Shown piece by piece: positions 24,323 through 32,081 of a DNA stretch of 52,287 nucleotides. Origin of the DNA: Betaproteobacteria bacterium (lineage in GTDB: Bacteria; Pseudomonadota; Gammaproteobacteria; Burkholderiales; SG8-41); the NCBI GenBank assembly GCA_029863175.1, contig JAOTVX010000024.1:1-52287 (forward strand), read 5' to 3'. Numbering within the stretch: position 1 is the first letter of the stretch; every line of letters begins with the position of its first letter. A program made the position numbers and the translations under genes. The notes beneath the pieces are model-generated. The model had not been told where the DNA came from. It saw only the letters and a program-made list of their open reading frames with translations, and did not search any database.

Positions 24323-25099
24323 CTACAGGTAGGGCTTAACCCAGCCTAAGCCGGCATCGGTGGTTGTCCTTGGCTTGTACTCGCAGCCGATCCAGCCGGC
24401 ATAACCGATGCGGTCTATGTGGTCGAAAAGAAAGCCGTAGTTGATTTCGCCGGTGCCCGGCTCGTTGCGCCCGGGGTTGTCGGCGAGCTGCATGTGGGGA
24501 ATCAGTTTCAGATTCGCCTCGATGGTGCGGGCAAGATCGCCCTCCATGACCTGCATGTGGTAGATGTCGTACTGCACGTAGAGATTGTCGGATCCGGTAT
24601 CCCGGATGATGTCGAGCGCCTGCCGGCTGTAGTTGAGAAAGAAGCCGGGCATGTCGCGGGTATTGATGGGCTCCGTCAGCAGCTTGATCCCTGCCGCCTT
24701 CAATTTGCCGGCGGCGAATTTCAGGTTGAAGACGAACGTCTCGTGCAGTTTCTCGGGGGCGATCCCCGCCGGGGCGATGCCCGCCAGGCAGTTCAACTGC
24801 TTGCAGCCGAGCGCGTTCGCATATTCGATCGCCTTGCCGACACCGTCCTGAAACTCCCCCACGCGGTCGGGGTAGCAGCCGATGCCGCGCTCGCCCTTGC
24901 CCCAATCGCCGGCAGGGAAGTTGTGCAGGACTTGCGTGAGCTCGTGGCGGTGAAGCTGCTCGGCCAAACGGTTCTTGTCGTGGTCATAGGGGAAGAGATA
25001 CTCGACGCCGGTGAAGCCGGCCTTCGCTGCGGCGGCGAAGCGGTCCATGAAGTCGAGCTCGTTCCAGAGCATCGTGAGATTGGCGCAGAACTTCGGCAT
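24323..25099 (-). CDS. hyi: Hydroxypyruvate isomerase
   Basis: The protein has 258 residues from ATG 25099; upstream in-frame sequence lacks similarity. It starts MPKFCANLTMLWNELDFMDR and contains GFTGVEYLFPYD, EPINTRDMPGFFL and QYDIYHMQVMEGDL, the TIM-barrel hydroxypyruvate isomerase motifs with their metal-binding Glu and Asp. It interconverts hydroxypyruvate and tartronate semialdehyde next to GlxR. Its leader contains a hairpin that may cover the ribosome binding site. It is divergent from the MocA-like gene. Confidence 0.93.
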   Translation of the reverse strand: MPKFCANLTMLWNELDFMDRFAAAAKAGFTGVEYLFPYDHDKNRLAEQLHRHELTQVLHNFPAGDWGKGERGIGCYPDRVGEFQDGVGKAIEYANALGCKQLNCLAGIAPAGIAPEKLHETFVFNLKFAAGKLKAAGIKLLTEPINTRDMPGFFLNYSRQALDIIRDTGSDNLYVQYDIYHMQVMEGDLARTIEANLKLIPHMQLADNPGRNEPGTGEINYGFLFDHIDRIGYAGWIGCEYKPRTTTDAGLGWVKPYL

Positions 25100-25101
25100 A
25101 T

Positions 25102-25135
25102 GCGGCTTCCTCTTTTTCGCGGAAGCCGCATTATA
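25102..25135 (-). promoter_or_regulatory. -10 box and leader hairpin of hyi
   Basis: On the minus strand TATAAT (25130-25135) is followed at once by a perfect 9-bp hairpin, GCGGCTTCC/GGAAGCCGC (25102-25129, 10-nt loop). The putative Shine-Dalgarno GAGGA lies partly in its loop and 3' arm, eight bases before the ATG. The structure could limit translation. No good -35 was found. Confidence 0.5.
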
Positions 25136-25192
25136 GACGGCCCATGAGCCGCGGCCCGCGCGGCGGTGCACGGGGCGGTTCTGCGTCGCCGC

Positions 25193-25198
25193 TATAAT
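25193..25198 (+). promoter_or_regulatory. -10 box of the MocA-like gene
   Basis: A perfect TATAAT ends 11 nt before the ATG at 25210, so the transcript would start only a few bases upstream of the start codon (near-leaderless). There is no recognisable -35. The hyi -10 box faces the other way 60 nt away. Confidence 0.4.
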
Positions 25199-25209
25199 AT
25201 CGTGAGACC

Positions 25210-25815
25210 ATGGCCGAGAGTCCGAAGCATATCGTTGCCATCCTGCTTGCCGCCGGAAGCGGTTCGCGCTTCGGCGGAGAAAAGCTCCTTCACCCGCTTC
25301 CGGACGCTGTGGCGATCGCGGCGCATGCTGCGCGCAACCTGCTCGCCGTCGCGCCCGAGGTGGTGGCGGTCGTGCGCTGGGGTGATTTCCCGCTTTACGA
25401 CCTCCTGGAACAGGAAGGCTGCCGGGTAACGGATTTTCAGGGTGCAGCGCAGGGCATGGGCGCAAGCCTCGCGCATGGCGTTGCGCAGGCGCGCGACGCC
25501 GACGGCTGGGTGGTCGCGCTTGCCGACATGCCGAGCATCAGGCCGGAGACCATCCGCAGCATCATCGCGGCGCTGGAGGGCGGGGCGCTGATCGCCGCGC
25601 CAACGTACGACGGAAAACGCGGGCATCCCGTGGGATTCGGTGCGCCCCTGCGACACGAGCTGCTGGCGCTCGGCGGCGATCAGGGCGCGCGCGCAGTCAT
25701 AGAGCGCCACCGCGACGAGGTGACGCTCGTCGAGTGCAATGACCCCGGAACGTTGATCGACATCGACCGGCGCGACGACCTCGCGCGCCTGAACGGCCCG
25801 GGCGCCTCACGATGA
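25210..25815 (+). CDS. MocA/MobA-like nucleotidyltransferase
   Basis: The protein has 201 residues. It opens with the nucleotide-binding LAAGSGSRFGGEKLLHPL, followed by GMGASLAHGV and VVALADMPSIRPETI, with RGHPVGFGAPLRHELLAL downstream. This is the molybdenum-cofactor cytidylyltransferase (MocA) branch, which finishes the cofactor for xanthine-oxidase/CO-dehydrogenase-type enzymes. The next two genes resemble coxD and coxE, maturation factors of the same enzyme class, but no molybdoenzyme structural gene is present in the window. Confidence 0.85.
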   Translation: MAESPKHIVAILLAAGSGSRFGGEKLLHPLPDAVAIAAHAARNLLAVAPEVVAVVRWGDFPLYDLLEQEGCRVTDFQGAAQGMGASLAHGVAQARDADGWVVALADMPSIRPETIRSIIAALEGGALIAAPTYDGKRGHPVGFGAPLRHELLALGGDQGARAVIERHRDEVTLVECNDPGTLIDIDRRDDLARLNGPGASR

Positions 25816-25898
25816 AATTTGCCTGTCTCGGGCCGGCGCTGTGCGCGCAGCGCCGGCCGTTTTCTTGACGCTCGCAAATCCGGATGCGAGACTCACTC

Positions 25899-25919
25899 GG
25901 AACTTGGAACTTGGAACAG
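25899..25919. repeat. Heptanucleotide array upstream of the MoxR-like gene
   Basis: Three units GGAACTT, GGAACTT, GGAACAG end four bases before the ATG at 25923. The array replaces the usual ribosome binding site region, although its GGAA could act weakly as one. Confidence 0.75.
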
Positions 25920-25922
25920 CAA

Positions 25923-26771
25923 ATGGTAATGAAGCGATTTGAAGGCACTGACAGCTACGTTGCAACCGATGACTTGATGATGGCGGTAAATGCCGCGCTC
26001 ACGCTCGAGCGGCCGCTCCTCATCAAGGGAGAACCGGGGACCGGCAAGACGATGCTGGCGATCGAGATTGCCAGGGCGCTCGAACGTCCGCTCTTCGAGT
26101 GGCACATCAAGTCGACCACCAAAGCGCAGCACGGGCTCTACGAATACGACGCGGTATCGCGTCTGCGCGATTCGCAGCTCGGCGACCCGAAGGTGCACGA
26201 CATCCGCAACTACATCGTGCAGGGCATGCTGTGGAAGGGCTTTGCCTCGGGCGCGCCGGCAGTCCTGTTAATCGACGAGGTGGACAAGGCCGACATCGAG
26301 TTCCCGAACGACCTGCTGCGCGAGCTCGACCGCATGGAGTTCTACGTCTACGAGACGCAGGAGCTCATCAGTGCGAAGCACCGTCCGCTGGTGGTGATCA
26401 CGAGCAACAACGAGAAGGAGCTGCCGGACGCGTTCCTGCGGCGCTGCTTTTTCCACTACATCCGCTTTCCGGACCACGAGACGATGGAGCGTATCGTTCG
26501 CGTGCATTACCCGGACATCAAGAAGCGGCTGCTGCAGGAGGCGCTGGAGGCGTTCTTCGAGATCCGTGAAGTACCAGGTCTCAAGAAGAAACCTTCCACC
26601 TCCGAGCTCCTCGACTGGTTGAAGCTGCTCGTGGCCGAGGACATCCCGCCGGAAGTGCTCCACAGCCAGGACCAGCACAAGATCATCCCGCCGCTGCACG
26701 GCGCGTTGCTCAAGAACGAGCAGGACGTCCATTTGTTTGAGCGCCTGGTGTTCATGTCCCGAAGAAAATGA
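25923..26771 (+). CDS. MoxR-family AAA+ ATPase (CoxD-like)
   Basis: The protein has 282 residues from ATG 25923 (ATG 25929 is also possible; a start at 25884 would make the repeat array coding). It has Walker A GEPGTGKT near 36-43, Walker B VLLIDEVDKAD, sensor-1 VVITSNNEKELPDAFLRRC and the arginine-finger region. MoxR ATPases work with VWA-domain partners in metalloenzyme maturation; the CoxD/CoxE pair inserts sulfur and copper into CO dehydrogenase. The partner is encoded 206 nt downstream. The last codons and stop lie in a perfect hairpin (26762-26787). Confidence 0.88.
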   Translation: MVMKRFEGTDSYVATDDLMMAVNAALTLERPLLIKGEPGTGKTMLAIEIARALERPLFEWHIKSTTKAQHGLYEYDAVSRLRDSQLGDPKVHDIRNYIVQGMLWKGFASGAPAVLLIDEVDKADIEFPNDLLRELDRMEFYVYETQELISAKHRPLVVITSNNEKELPDAFLRRCFFHYIRFPDHETMERIVRVHYPDIKKRLLQEALEAFFEIREVPGLKKKPSTSELLDWLKLLVAEDIPPEVLHSQDQHKIIPPLHGALLKNEQDVHLFERLVFMSRRK

Positions 26772-26787
26772 CTGCCGTCATTTTCTT
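26762..26787. repeat. Perfect 11-bp palindrome overlapping the stop codon
   Basis: AAGAAAATGAC (26762-26772), loop TGCC, GTCATTTTCTT (26777-26787). The TGA stop of the AAA+ gene (26769-26771) lies in the left arm. A run of three T ends the right arm, so it could act as a weak terminator or an mRNA end stabiliser. Confidence 0.8.
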
Positions 26788-26877
26788 TACAGGTTGAATC
26801 AAGATGAGCGATGCGGTCACTGAGATAGGAGAGTGGGAGGGGGCGTCTCCTGATTTTGTTGCTCGCTCTTGGCACTA

Positions 26878-26977
26878 AGAAAATCGTGGGACGCGACCAC
26901 CTGCCCGTGCGAGCTCGCGTACCGAGCTGTGTCAAATTGCATAACCGAGAAATGAGAATCATGGCCCACGATTTTCT
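26878..26977. repeat. 100-bp element bounded by perfect 13-bp inverted repeats
   Basis: AGAAAATCGTGGG at 26878-26890 is perfectly complementary to CCCACGATTTTCT at 26965-26977. The right arm ends immediately before the ATG of the VWA gene (26978), leaving no Shine-Dalgarno sequence. The size and terminal repeats suggest a small non-autonomous insertion, or a long stem-loop controlling the downstream gene. Confidence 0.75.
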
Positions 26978-28159
26978 ATGTTGATTGAGTTTTTTCTGAA
27001 GCTGAAAGAGGGCGGGATCCCCGTCTCGATCAAGGAGTTCCTGGCCCTGATCGAGGCGCTGGAGAAGCGCGTCATCTTTGGCCGCTTCGAGGACTTCTAC
27101 TATCTCGCCCGCACTTGCCTGGTGAAGGACGAGAAGTACTACGACCGCTACGACCGGGTGTTCGCAGCGTACTTCAAGGGTATCGTGGAAGCCGAGGACA
27201 TCGTGTTCACCGTTCCGGAGGAATGGCTGAGGAAGCTCGCGGAGAAAACGCTCTCGGACGAGGAGAAGAAACTGATCGAGTCCATGGGCGGTTGGGACAA
27301 ACTCATGGAGACGCTCAGGCGGCGGCTCGAAGAGCAGAAGGGCCGGCACCAGGGCGGGGCGAAATGGATCGGCACTGCGGGAACCAGTCCCTACGGTGCG
27401 TGGGGCTACAATCCGGAAGGCGTGCGCATCGGTCAGCCTGAGTCGCGCCATCGCCGTGCCGTGAAGGTGTGGGACCGGCGCGAGTACCGCAATCTGGATG
27501 ACACCGTAGAGCTCGGCACCCGTAACATCAAGGTGGCGCTACGGCGCCTGCGCCGCTTTGCGCGGATCGGCGCGCCGGAGGAGCTGGATCTCGACGATAC
27601 GATCCGCTCGACTGCCAAGAATGCCGGCTGGCTCGACCTCAAGATGGTCCCCGAGCGACACAACGCCGTGAAGGTCCTGTTATTTCTCGACATCGGCGGC
27701 TCGATGGACGATCACATCCGCATTTGCGAGCAGCTCTTTTCCGCAGCGCGCGTCGAGTTCAAGCACCTCGAGTATTTCTACTTCCACAACTTCCTCTATG
27801 AGCGGGTATGGCGCGACAACCGCCGGCGTGGGACCGAGCGCGTGGCGACGTGGGACGTACTGCACACCTATCCGCACGATTACACCGTGATCCTGGTCGG
27901 CGACGCCACGATGAGTCCGTACGAAATCGTCTATCCCGGCGGCAGCGTCGAGCACACGAATGAGGAAGCTGGGGCGGTGTGGCTCGAGCGGCTACTTGCT
28001 GTCTATCACAACGCGATCTGGCTCAATCCGCAGCCGGAGGCGGTCTGGGATTACCACGATTCGATCCGCATCACGCGGCAGTTGATGGGTGAGCGGATGT
28101 TTCCGCTGACGCTCGAGGGGCTCGACCGCGGAATGAGATTTCTGTCGAAATCTCATTAA
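26978..28159 (+). CDS. VWA-domain protein (CoxE-like)
   Basis: The protein has 393 residues. The first residues (MLIEFFLKLKEGGIPVSIKEF) are those usual for this family, so the start is sound despite the missing ribosome binding site. The C-terminal third is a von Willebrand A domain with a MIDAS motif DIGGS near residue 238 and a later acidic loop (VILVGDATMSPYEI). It is the expected partner of the MoxR ATPase. In CO-dehydrogenase systems such pairs help assemble the active site; here the client enzyme is unknown. The end of the gene lies in a palindrome (28132-28157). Confidence 0.88.
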   Translation: MLIEFFLKLKEGGIPVSIKEFLALIEALEKRVIFGRFEDFYYLARTCLVKDEKYYDRYDRVFAAYFKGIVEAEDIVFTVPEEWLRKLAEKTLSDEEKKLIESMGGWDKLMETLRRRLEEQKGRHQGGAKWIGTAGTSPYGAWGYNPEGVRIGQPESRHRRAVKVWDRREYRNLDDTVELGTRNIKVALRRLRRFARIGAPEELDLDDTIRSTAKNAGWLDLKMVPERHNAVKVLLFLDIGGSMDDHIRICEQLFSAARVEFKHLEYFYFHNFLYERVWRDNRRRGTERVATWDVLHTYPHDYTVILVGDATMSPYEIVYPGGSVEHTNEEAGAVWLERLLAVYHNAIWLNPQPEAVWDYHDSIRITRQLMGERMFPLTLEGLDRGMRFLSKSH

Positions 28160-28185
28160 ACGAGTCACCCCTGATGGGTGATTCG
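28132..28185. repeat. Two adjacent hairpins at the end of the VWA gene
   Basis: Hairpin one: AATGAGATTTC (28132-28142), loop TGTC, GAAATCTCATT (28147-28157), a perfect 11-bp stem containing the last codons and the first base of the TAA stop. Hairpin two: CGAGTCACCC (28161-28170), loop CTGAT, GGGTGATTCG (28176-28185), with one G-T pair. Neither is followed by a strong T-tract. Confidence 0.8.
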
Positions 28186-28420
28186 TAACTCGCTCGGATT
28201 CGCGCGGTGTGCTCCCGTATTCTTGCAGGGACTCTCGTAAGGAGGAAAATAGGGGGACACACCAGAATGGCACTACCTTAAGCGAAAGCGGCTGATCCTG
28301 TTGGGGTTATGATCGTGGTGTTCGAAGCCACGATGGCCTTGACGCTGCCGAGAGAACGTCTCCCAGTCAGCGGGTCGTGCTGCCGCGAAAAGGTTTCTTG
28401 ACACCTTTTCCGTGACTCTT

Positions 28421-28735
28421 TCAGTCCAGATCAGCCGCCTGCTGTCTGGTGTAGAAGACGTCATCTCGAATGAATCCCGGCTCGATGCTGTCGCGCACCG
28501 CGATGACGTGGCCGTTGTCGTCGCGCGCGGTTACCCATTCGGCGGGCAAGCCACAGATCAGGTGCATTGGGGCCGGTTGGCCGTCTTCGAAACGAGCGAT
28601 TTCCACTCGGCCCGTTCCGCTGTCCCGGAATGCCGGGATCAGGCCGGCGCGGCGATTATGGGCGCTGACTCCGGCCGTGCCGGCAAATGCCAGGTTCTCC
28701 TGGTGCAGATGCTGTTCGGTCAACGTTCGGCTCAT
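28421..28735 (-). CDS. Small conserved-looking hypothetical protein
   Basis: The protein has 104 residues with no signal peptide or membrane helix. Segments such as APMHLICGLPAEWVTARDDNG, DSIEPGFIRDDVFYTRQQAA look like a structured cytoplasmic domain and the composition is protein-like. I do not recognise the family. It stands alone between the VWA gene (convergent) and the transposase relic. The 261-nt spacer 28160-28420 holds only the hairpin described separately. Confidence 0.55.
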   Translation of the reverse strand: MSRTLTEQHLHQENLAFAGTAGVSAHNRRAGLIPAFRDSGTGRVEIARFEDGQPAPMHLICGLPAEWVTARDDNGHVIAVRDSIEPGFIRDDVFYTRQQAADLD

Positions 28736-28949
28736 GATTGCGCCCTGAATCAGCTTTCATGTTTGAGGGACGCATATTCCGTACCAACCGGAGATCGGCG
28801 CACCTAAAAACCATAACACACTGTTTTATAGTCATATTTTATGAACGCTTCCTGGCCGCTTCCCGGTATGCCACCTCGAATCCGGGGGCATCAGGGTGAT
28901 AGCCATCAAATTCTGTCGCGATTCTTTCGCGATGGCGTCGAAAAACCGT

Positions 28950-29167
28950 CCACTGCTGAAGGGCAACCGCAGCGCTTGCTTCGACGCGCATGAGGATTAC
29001 GCGCTCTATCTTCATCAGCACGGCGGTGAACGGGGGATTTGCGCTCGGCAACGAGCGCTTCAAAAGCGGAGATTTCGGCGACGCTGGGCCGACGCGTTCA
29101 GCCGGGCGTGTCGGGCCGCCCGAAGAAAAACACCGAACGCGCAAGGCAAGCCCGGCTTCCTCTATGA
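28950..29167 (+). pseudogene. Relic of a REP-associated tyrosine transposase (RAYT, Y1 family)
   Basis: The plus strand encodes the N-terminal RAYT signature GNRSACFDAHEDYALYLHQ (about 28962-29018) followed almost at once by its C-terminal tail. The tail reads NGGFALGNERFK in one frame and, after a shift, ISATLGRRVQPGVSGRPKK and RARQARLPL, then a stop near 29167. The catalytic middle part (HUH and Tyr region) is gone. It is an internally deleted, frameshifted copy. Intact RAYTs mobilise REP palindromes, and palindromes are frequent in this window. Confidence 0.72.
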
Positions 29168-29208
29168 TTTCATTGCACGGAAACCCCGGTCTGTCCCCTA
29201 TTATTCCC

Positions 29209-31914
29209 TTACCCGAGAGGGCGAACTCGCACTGCGGCGATGATTTTCTCCAGTCGCCCGCGCGACACCGCGTCGGGGCGGGGCGAGGCGGCGGCGTCTA
29301 ACAACCTGCGCTCCATATCCTCTGGCGTCGTCGCGCTGCCCCGGCGACCTTCCATCACGTCTTTGAGCGCGCGCATTTTCAATTGTTGCCGCGCGGCCAT
29401 GAACTCGCTCGGGGTGTCGATGCCGCAAGCGACTTCGAGGCTCAACAGTGACTCCGGCAGGCCTGCATCGGAGCCCGTGCCGGACCGGGGGCCGGCCCTG
29501 GGAACGGCGGTGCCGCGGAAACGCGCCTCCATTGCGCGCTTCCAGGCATCGGGAAGATTTTCAACGGCGCTCCAGCTCGCCTCCAGATTGGGCGTGACCT
29601 CACCTGCCGCCTCGCGCTCATCGCAAAGCCGCATCGCCGCGATGAGTGCATCGAAGCGCGAATGCGCCGCATGCTCGGCAATCTTACGCAGCCGTTTCGT
29701 CGCCGCATCGCGCGCGGCGCGGTAACGAGCATCCAGCCCGGCAGCGTGCGGCCTGGCGACTTCGGCGCAGGCGCGCCAGGCCGTCTCGGCGTTCGCCAGC
29801 GCGCGCTTGATCTCCGAGGCGCTGCGGGTGGAATCCGCCGCGGGAAGCTTGAGCAGGTTCTCGATGATTGCTGCGCGCGCCTTGATCTGTTCGCCGGCCT
29901 CAATTTCCCGGGCGGCGCGCGCGGCGTCGCGTGCGGTGAATACGGCATCCGTAGCTGCTTTGAACGCTCTCCACAGCGTACTCTCTTCGCGCCGCGGCAG
30001 GTGCAGGGCCTTGGCATGGGCTTGCCATTGCGCTTGCAGCTCGCGCACCTTGTCGAGGGCATCCCGCGCGAGCGGCTTCGACTCGCTGAGGATCTTCGCG
30101 GCGGTGATGAGTTGTTCACGCTCTCGGCTTGCCTCGCGATAGGCTAGGGTCAGCGGGGCCTCCAGCGCCTGGAGGGCCGCCGCGTAACGCGTCGTCACCG
30201 CGTTGTCGCCCTTTTGTGCCTGGCGCGGCACGGTATGCTCCACCGGACCCAATTTACGCCAGGCGATTTTGGCTTCCTCAAGGGTGCGGGCGATCGTGCG
30301 CCAGTCCCGCCGTCCGCCTGCCGCTGAGGCAGGAGCAGGAGGGTCCCCCTCTTCCTGCGCGGCGGGGAAAAATTTCGCCTGCGCGTTGACCAGCCCATCG
30401 ATGACCCGGTTGCGTGCGACGAGATTCTCGTTGCGCGCAATTCTAAGTCTATCCAGATGTGCCGCCACCGGTACGTAGGCGGCCGTCAAGGCGCCGTCAA
30501 AGGCGAGCCATATTGCCTTGTTGGTCGCGCCGCCGAGTTTGTCCAGTTCTTTCCAGCGGTCGCGCAGTTTGTCGATGGCATCGGCATGCGCCTTGAGCGC
30601 GACTTTTTCGCCGGCCATCTTCGCGAGAACCTGCGCCTCAGCCACCAGCTCCTCGCGCCGCTGTCCGCCGCTCCAGCGCTGCCAATCGCGCAGGCGCACG
30701 TGTTCCTGGCGGAGGGATTCGATGCGCTTCGCAAGCGCAGCATCCACCGGGCCGGGTTTGAGCGCGTTATCGATCGCTGCCATCAGGCGCGTCAGCTCCG
30801 CCACCTGTCCTGCGGCGTGCGCCGCTTCGGCCAACTCGACATGACGCTGCATTGCGGCGAGGCGCCGTTTCTTCCGTTCGGCGCTCACGTCGCGCTCATG
30901 CACCCGGCGCGCATCGTGTTCGCGTTGCCGCTCCCCGCTGCATGCGTTGCGCCAGCCGGAAAAACGATGCGCAAGCAAGGTCTGCAAGTCAGCGTCCCGA
31001 ACCTCCGGAAAACCGCGCCATTGCTCGATCTTCGCCTTTTCGACCGTTTCATCCGCAACGCCCGCAGCGGGCAAGGATTGCAGAAATTCGGCGCGCTGCA
31101 CCACGCTTGAGGCGAGTGCCAGGACATGATTGGCGGCGTCGGTCTTTTCGACGTAGCGCGCATCGATTGCCGCGTCGCTCGCACCGGAAACCTGGTTCAC
31201 TAATTGCAGCAGGGCTGCCGCCAGGGTCGCCGGCGCGGTCGCCGGCATGGCCGACGTCGGCGCCGTCCCGCCCCGAGCCACACCGGCGAGGCTTGCGGTC
31301 AGGGCGTGCATCGCGGCGTCCATGGCGGCAAGCCAGCGCGCAAGCGCCTGTTCACCCTCGCCGCCCTCACGCAATCTGGCGCCCAGTTGCTCGCGCGCCG
31401 CTGCAAATTCGGCAACCACTGCTTCATCGAGCAAGTCGACGTTCAACGCCGCCCAGGCATGATCCAGATCCACCAGACGATTGGCGGGAATCCTTTCCTG
31501 CTCGATCAAGGTGTGAGCACCTGCAATCAGAACCCGGGCTTCGGCGGCGGCTTCGCGTCTGGCGACGGCTGCCTGCCAGCGCGACTTTGCAGCGCGATAC
31601 AGGCGCTTGTCCTGATCGCGAAATTCACGCGTCGCCCGTCCGAGCGCATCTTCTTGCGTCAGGCCCGCGAGCGCGGTCAGCTTCAGGTCGACGCCGGGCG
31701 CCTGATGTGCCAATTGCAGCAGCGCCTTGTCGTCCCCTTCTGCCGCGAGTATCTTTTCCCGCCAGGCTCGCAGGTCGGCTTCAGAAATCCCCGACAAAGG
31801 CCGTGCGCCGGGCTGATGCGGCACACAGCCCGGAGAGTGGACAGATGTGCCGTCCGGCGGCGTTGCCGCAGCAGGGACGGGCGTTACGTTTTTCTTGAAC
31901 GCGTTTCCGAACAT
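29209..31914 (-). CDS. DUF349 domain protein
   Basis: The protein has 901 residues and is predicted to be almost wholly helical, with many W-x-x-A/L repeats typical of DUF349 (for example RWKELDKLGGATNKAIWLAF, AWRKLGPVEHTVPR, LQAQWQAHAKALHLPRREES). It has no signal peptide or membrane helix. Proteins of this kind are often encoded in betaproteobacteria; their molecular role is unclear, though DUF349 proteins have been linked to RNA/ribosome-associated or cell-envelope phenotypes. It lies downstream of amtB on the same strand, 166 nt apart, with a terminator-like hairpin between. Confidence 0.82.
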   Translation of the reverse strand: MFGNAFKKNVTPVPAAATPPDGTSVHSPGCVPHQPGARPLSGISEADLRAWREKILAAEGDDKALLQLAHQAPGVDLKLTALAGLTQEDALGRATREFRDQDKRLYRAAKSRWQAAVARREAAAEARVLIAGAHTLIEQERIPANRLVDLDHAWAALNVDLLDEAVVAEFAAAREQLGARLREGGEGEQALARWLAAMDAAMHALTASLAGVARGGTAPTSAMPATAPATLAAALLQLVNQVSGASDAAIDARYVEKTDAANHVLALASSVVQRAEFLQSLPAAGVADETVEKAKIEQWRGFPEVRDADLQTLLAHRFSGWRNACSGERQREHDARRVHERDVSAERKKRRLAAMQRHVELAEAAHAAGQVAELTRLMAAIDNALKPGPVDAALAKRIESLRQEHVRLRDWQRWSGGQRREELVAEAQVLAKMAGEKVALKAHADAIDKLRDRWKELDKLGGATNKAIWLAFDGALTAAYVPVAAHLDRLRIARNENLVARNRVIDGLVNAQAKFFPAAQEEGDPPAPASAAGGRRDWRTIARTLEEAKIAWRKLGPVEHTVPRQAQKGDNAVTTRYAAALQALEAPLTLAYREASREREQLITAAKILSESKPLARDALDKVRELQAQWQAHAKALHLPRREESTLWRAFKAATDAVFTARDAARAAREIEAGEQIKARAAIIENLLKLPAADSTRSASEIKRALANAETAWRACAEVARPHAAGLDARYRAARDAATKRLRKIAEHAAHSRFDALIAAMRLCDEREAAGEVTPNLEASWSAVENLPDAWKRAMEARFRGTAVPRAGPRSGTGSDAGLPESLLSLEVACGIDTPSEFMAARQQLKMRALKDVMEGRRGSATTPEDMERRLLDAAASPRPDAVSRGRLEKIIAAVRVRPLG

Positions 31915-32056
31915 TCGGCGAGCGCCCTGAAACTAGACAGACTCATATTGTGACAATGTTCAGAATCATTGCAACTCCGTTGCAGCACCGGGCTTCCTGC
32001 ACGCGTGAGTTACTCGTCAATGCGAGGGCTCTCCTCCTGGGCGAATTCCAGCGCGC

Positions 32057-32081
32057 AAACCGGCGCGTCAGCGTCCGGTTT
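32057..32081 (-). terminator. Terminator-like hairpin after amtB
   Basis: Reading on the minus strand, AAACCGG-A-CGC, loop TGAC, GCG-CCGGTTT forms a stem with one bulged A starting right at the amtB stop codon, followed by a short T run and GC-rich DNA. The stem is strong but the T-tract is only three bases, so the assignment is moderate. Confidence 0.55.

Noticed and set aside
28839..29144. Minus-strand frame of about 100 codons
   Set aside because: The plus strand of the same stretch carries recognisable RAYT N- and C-terminal signatures, so the minus frame is a shadow of that relic.
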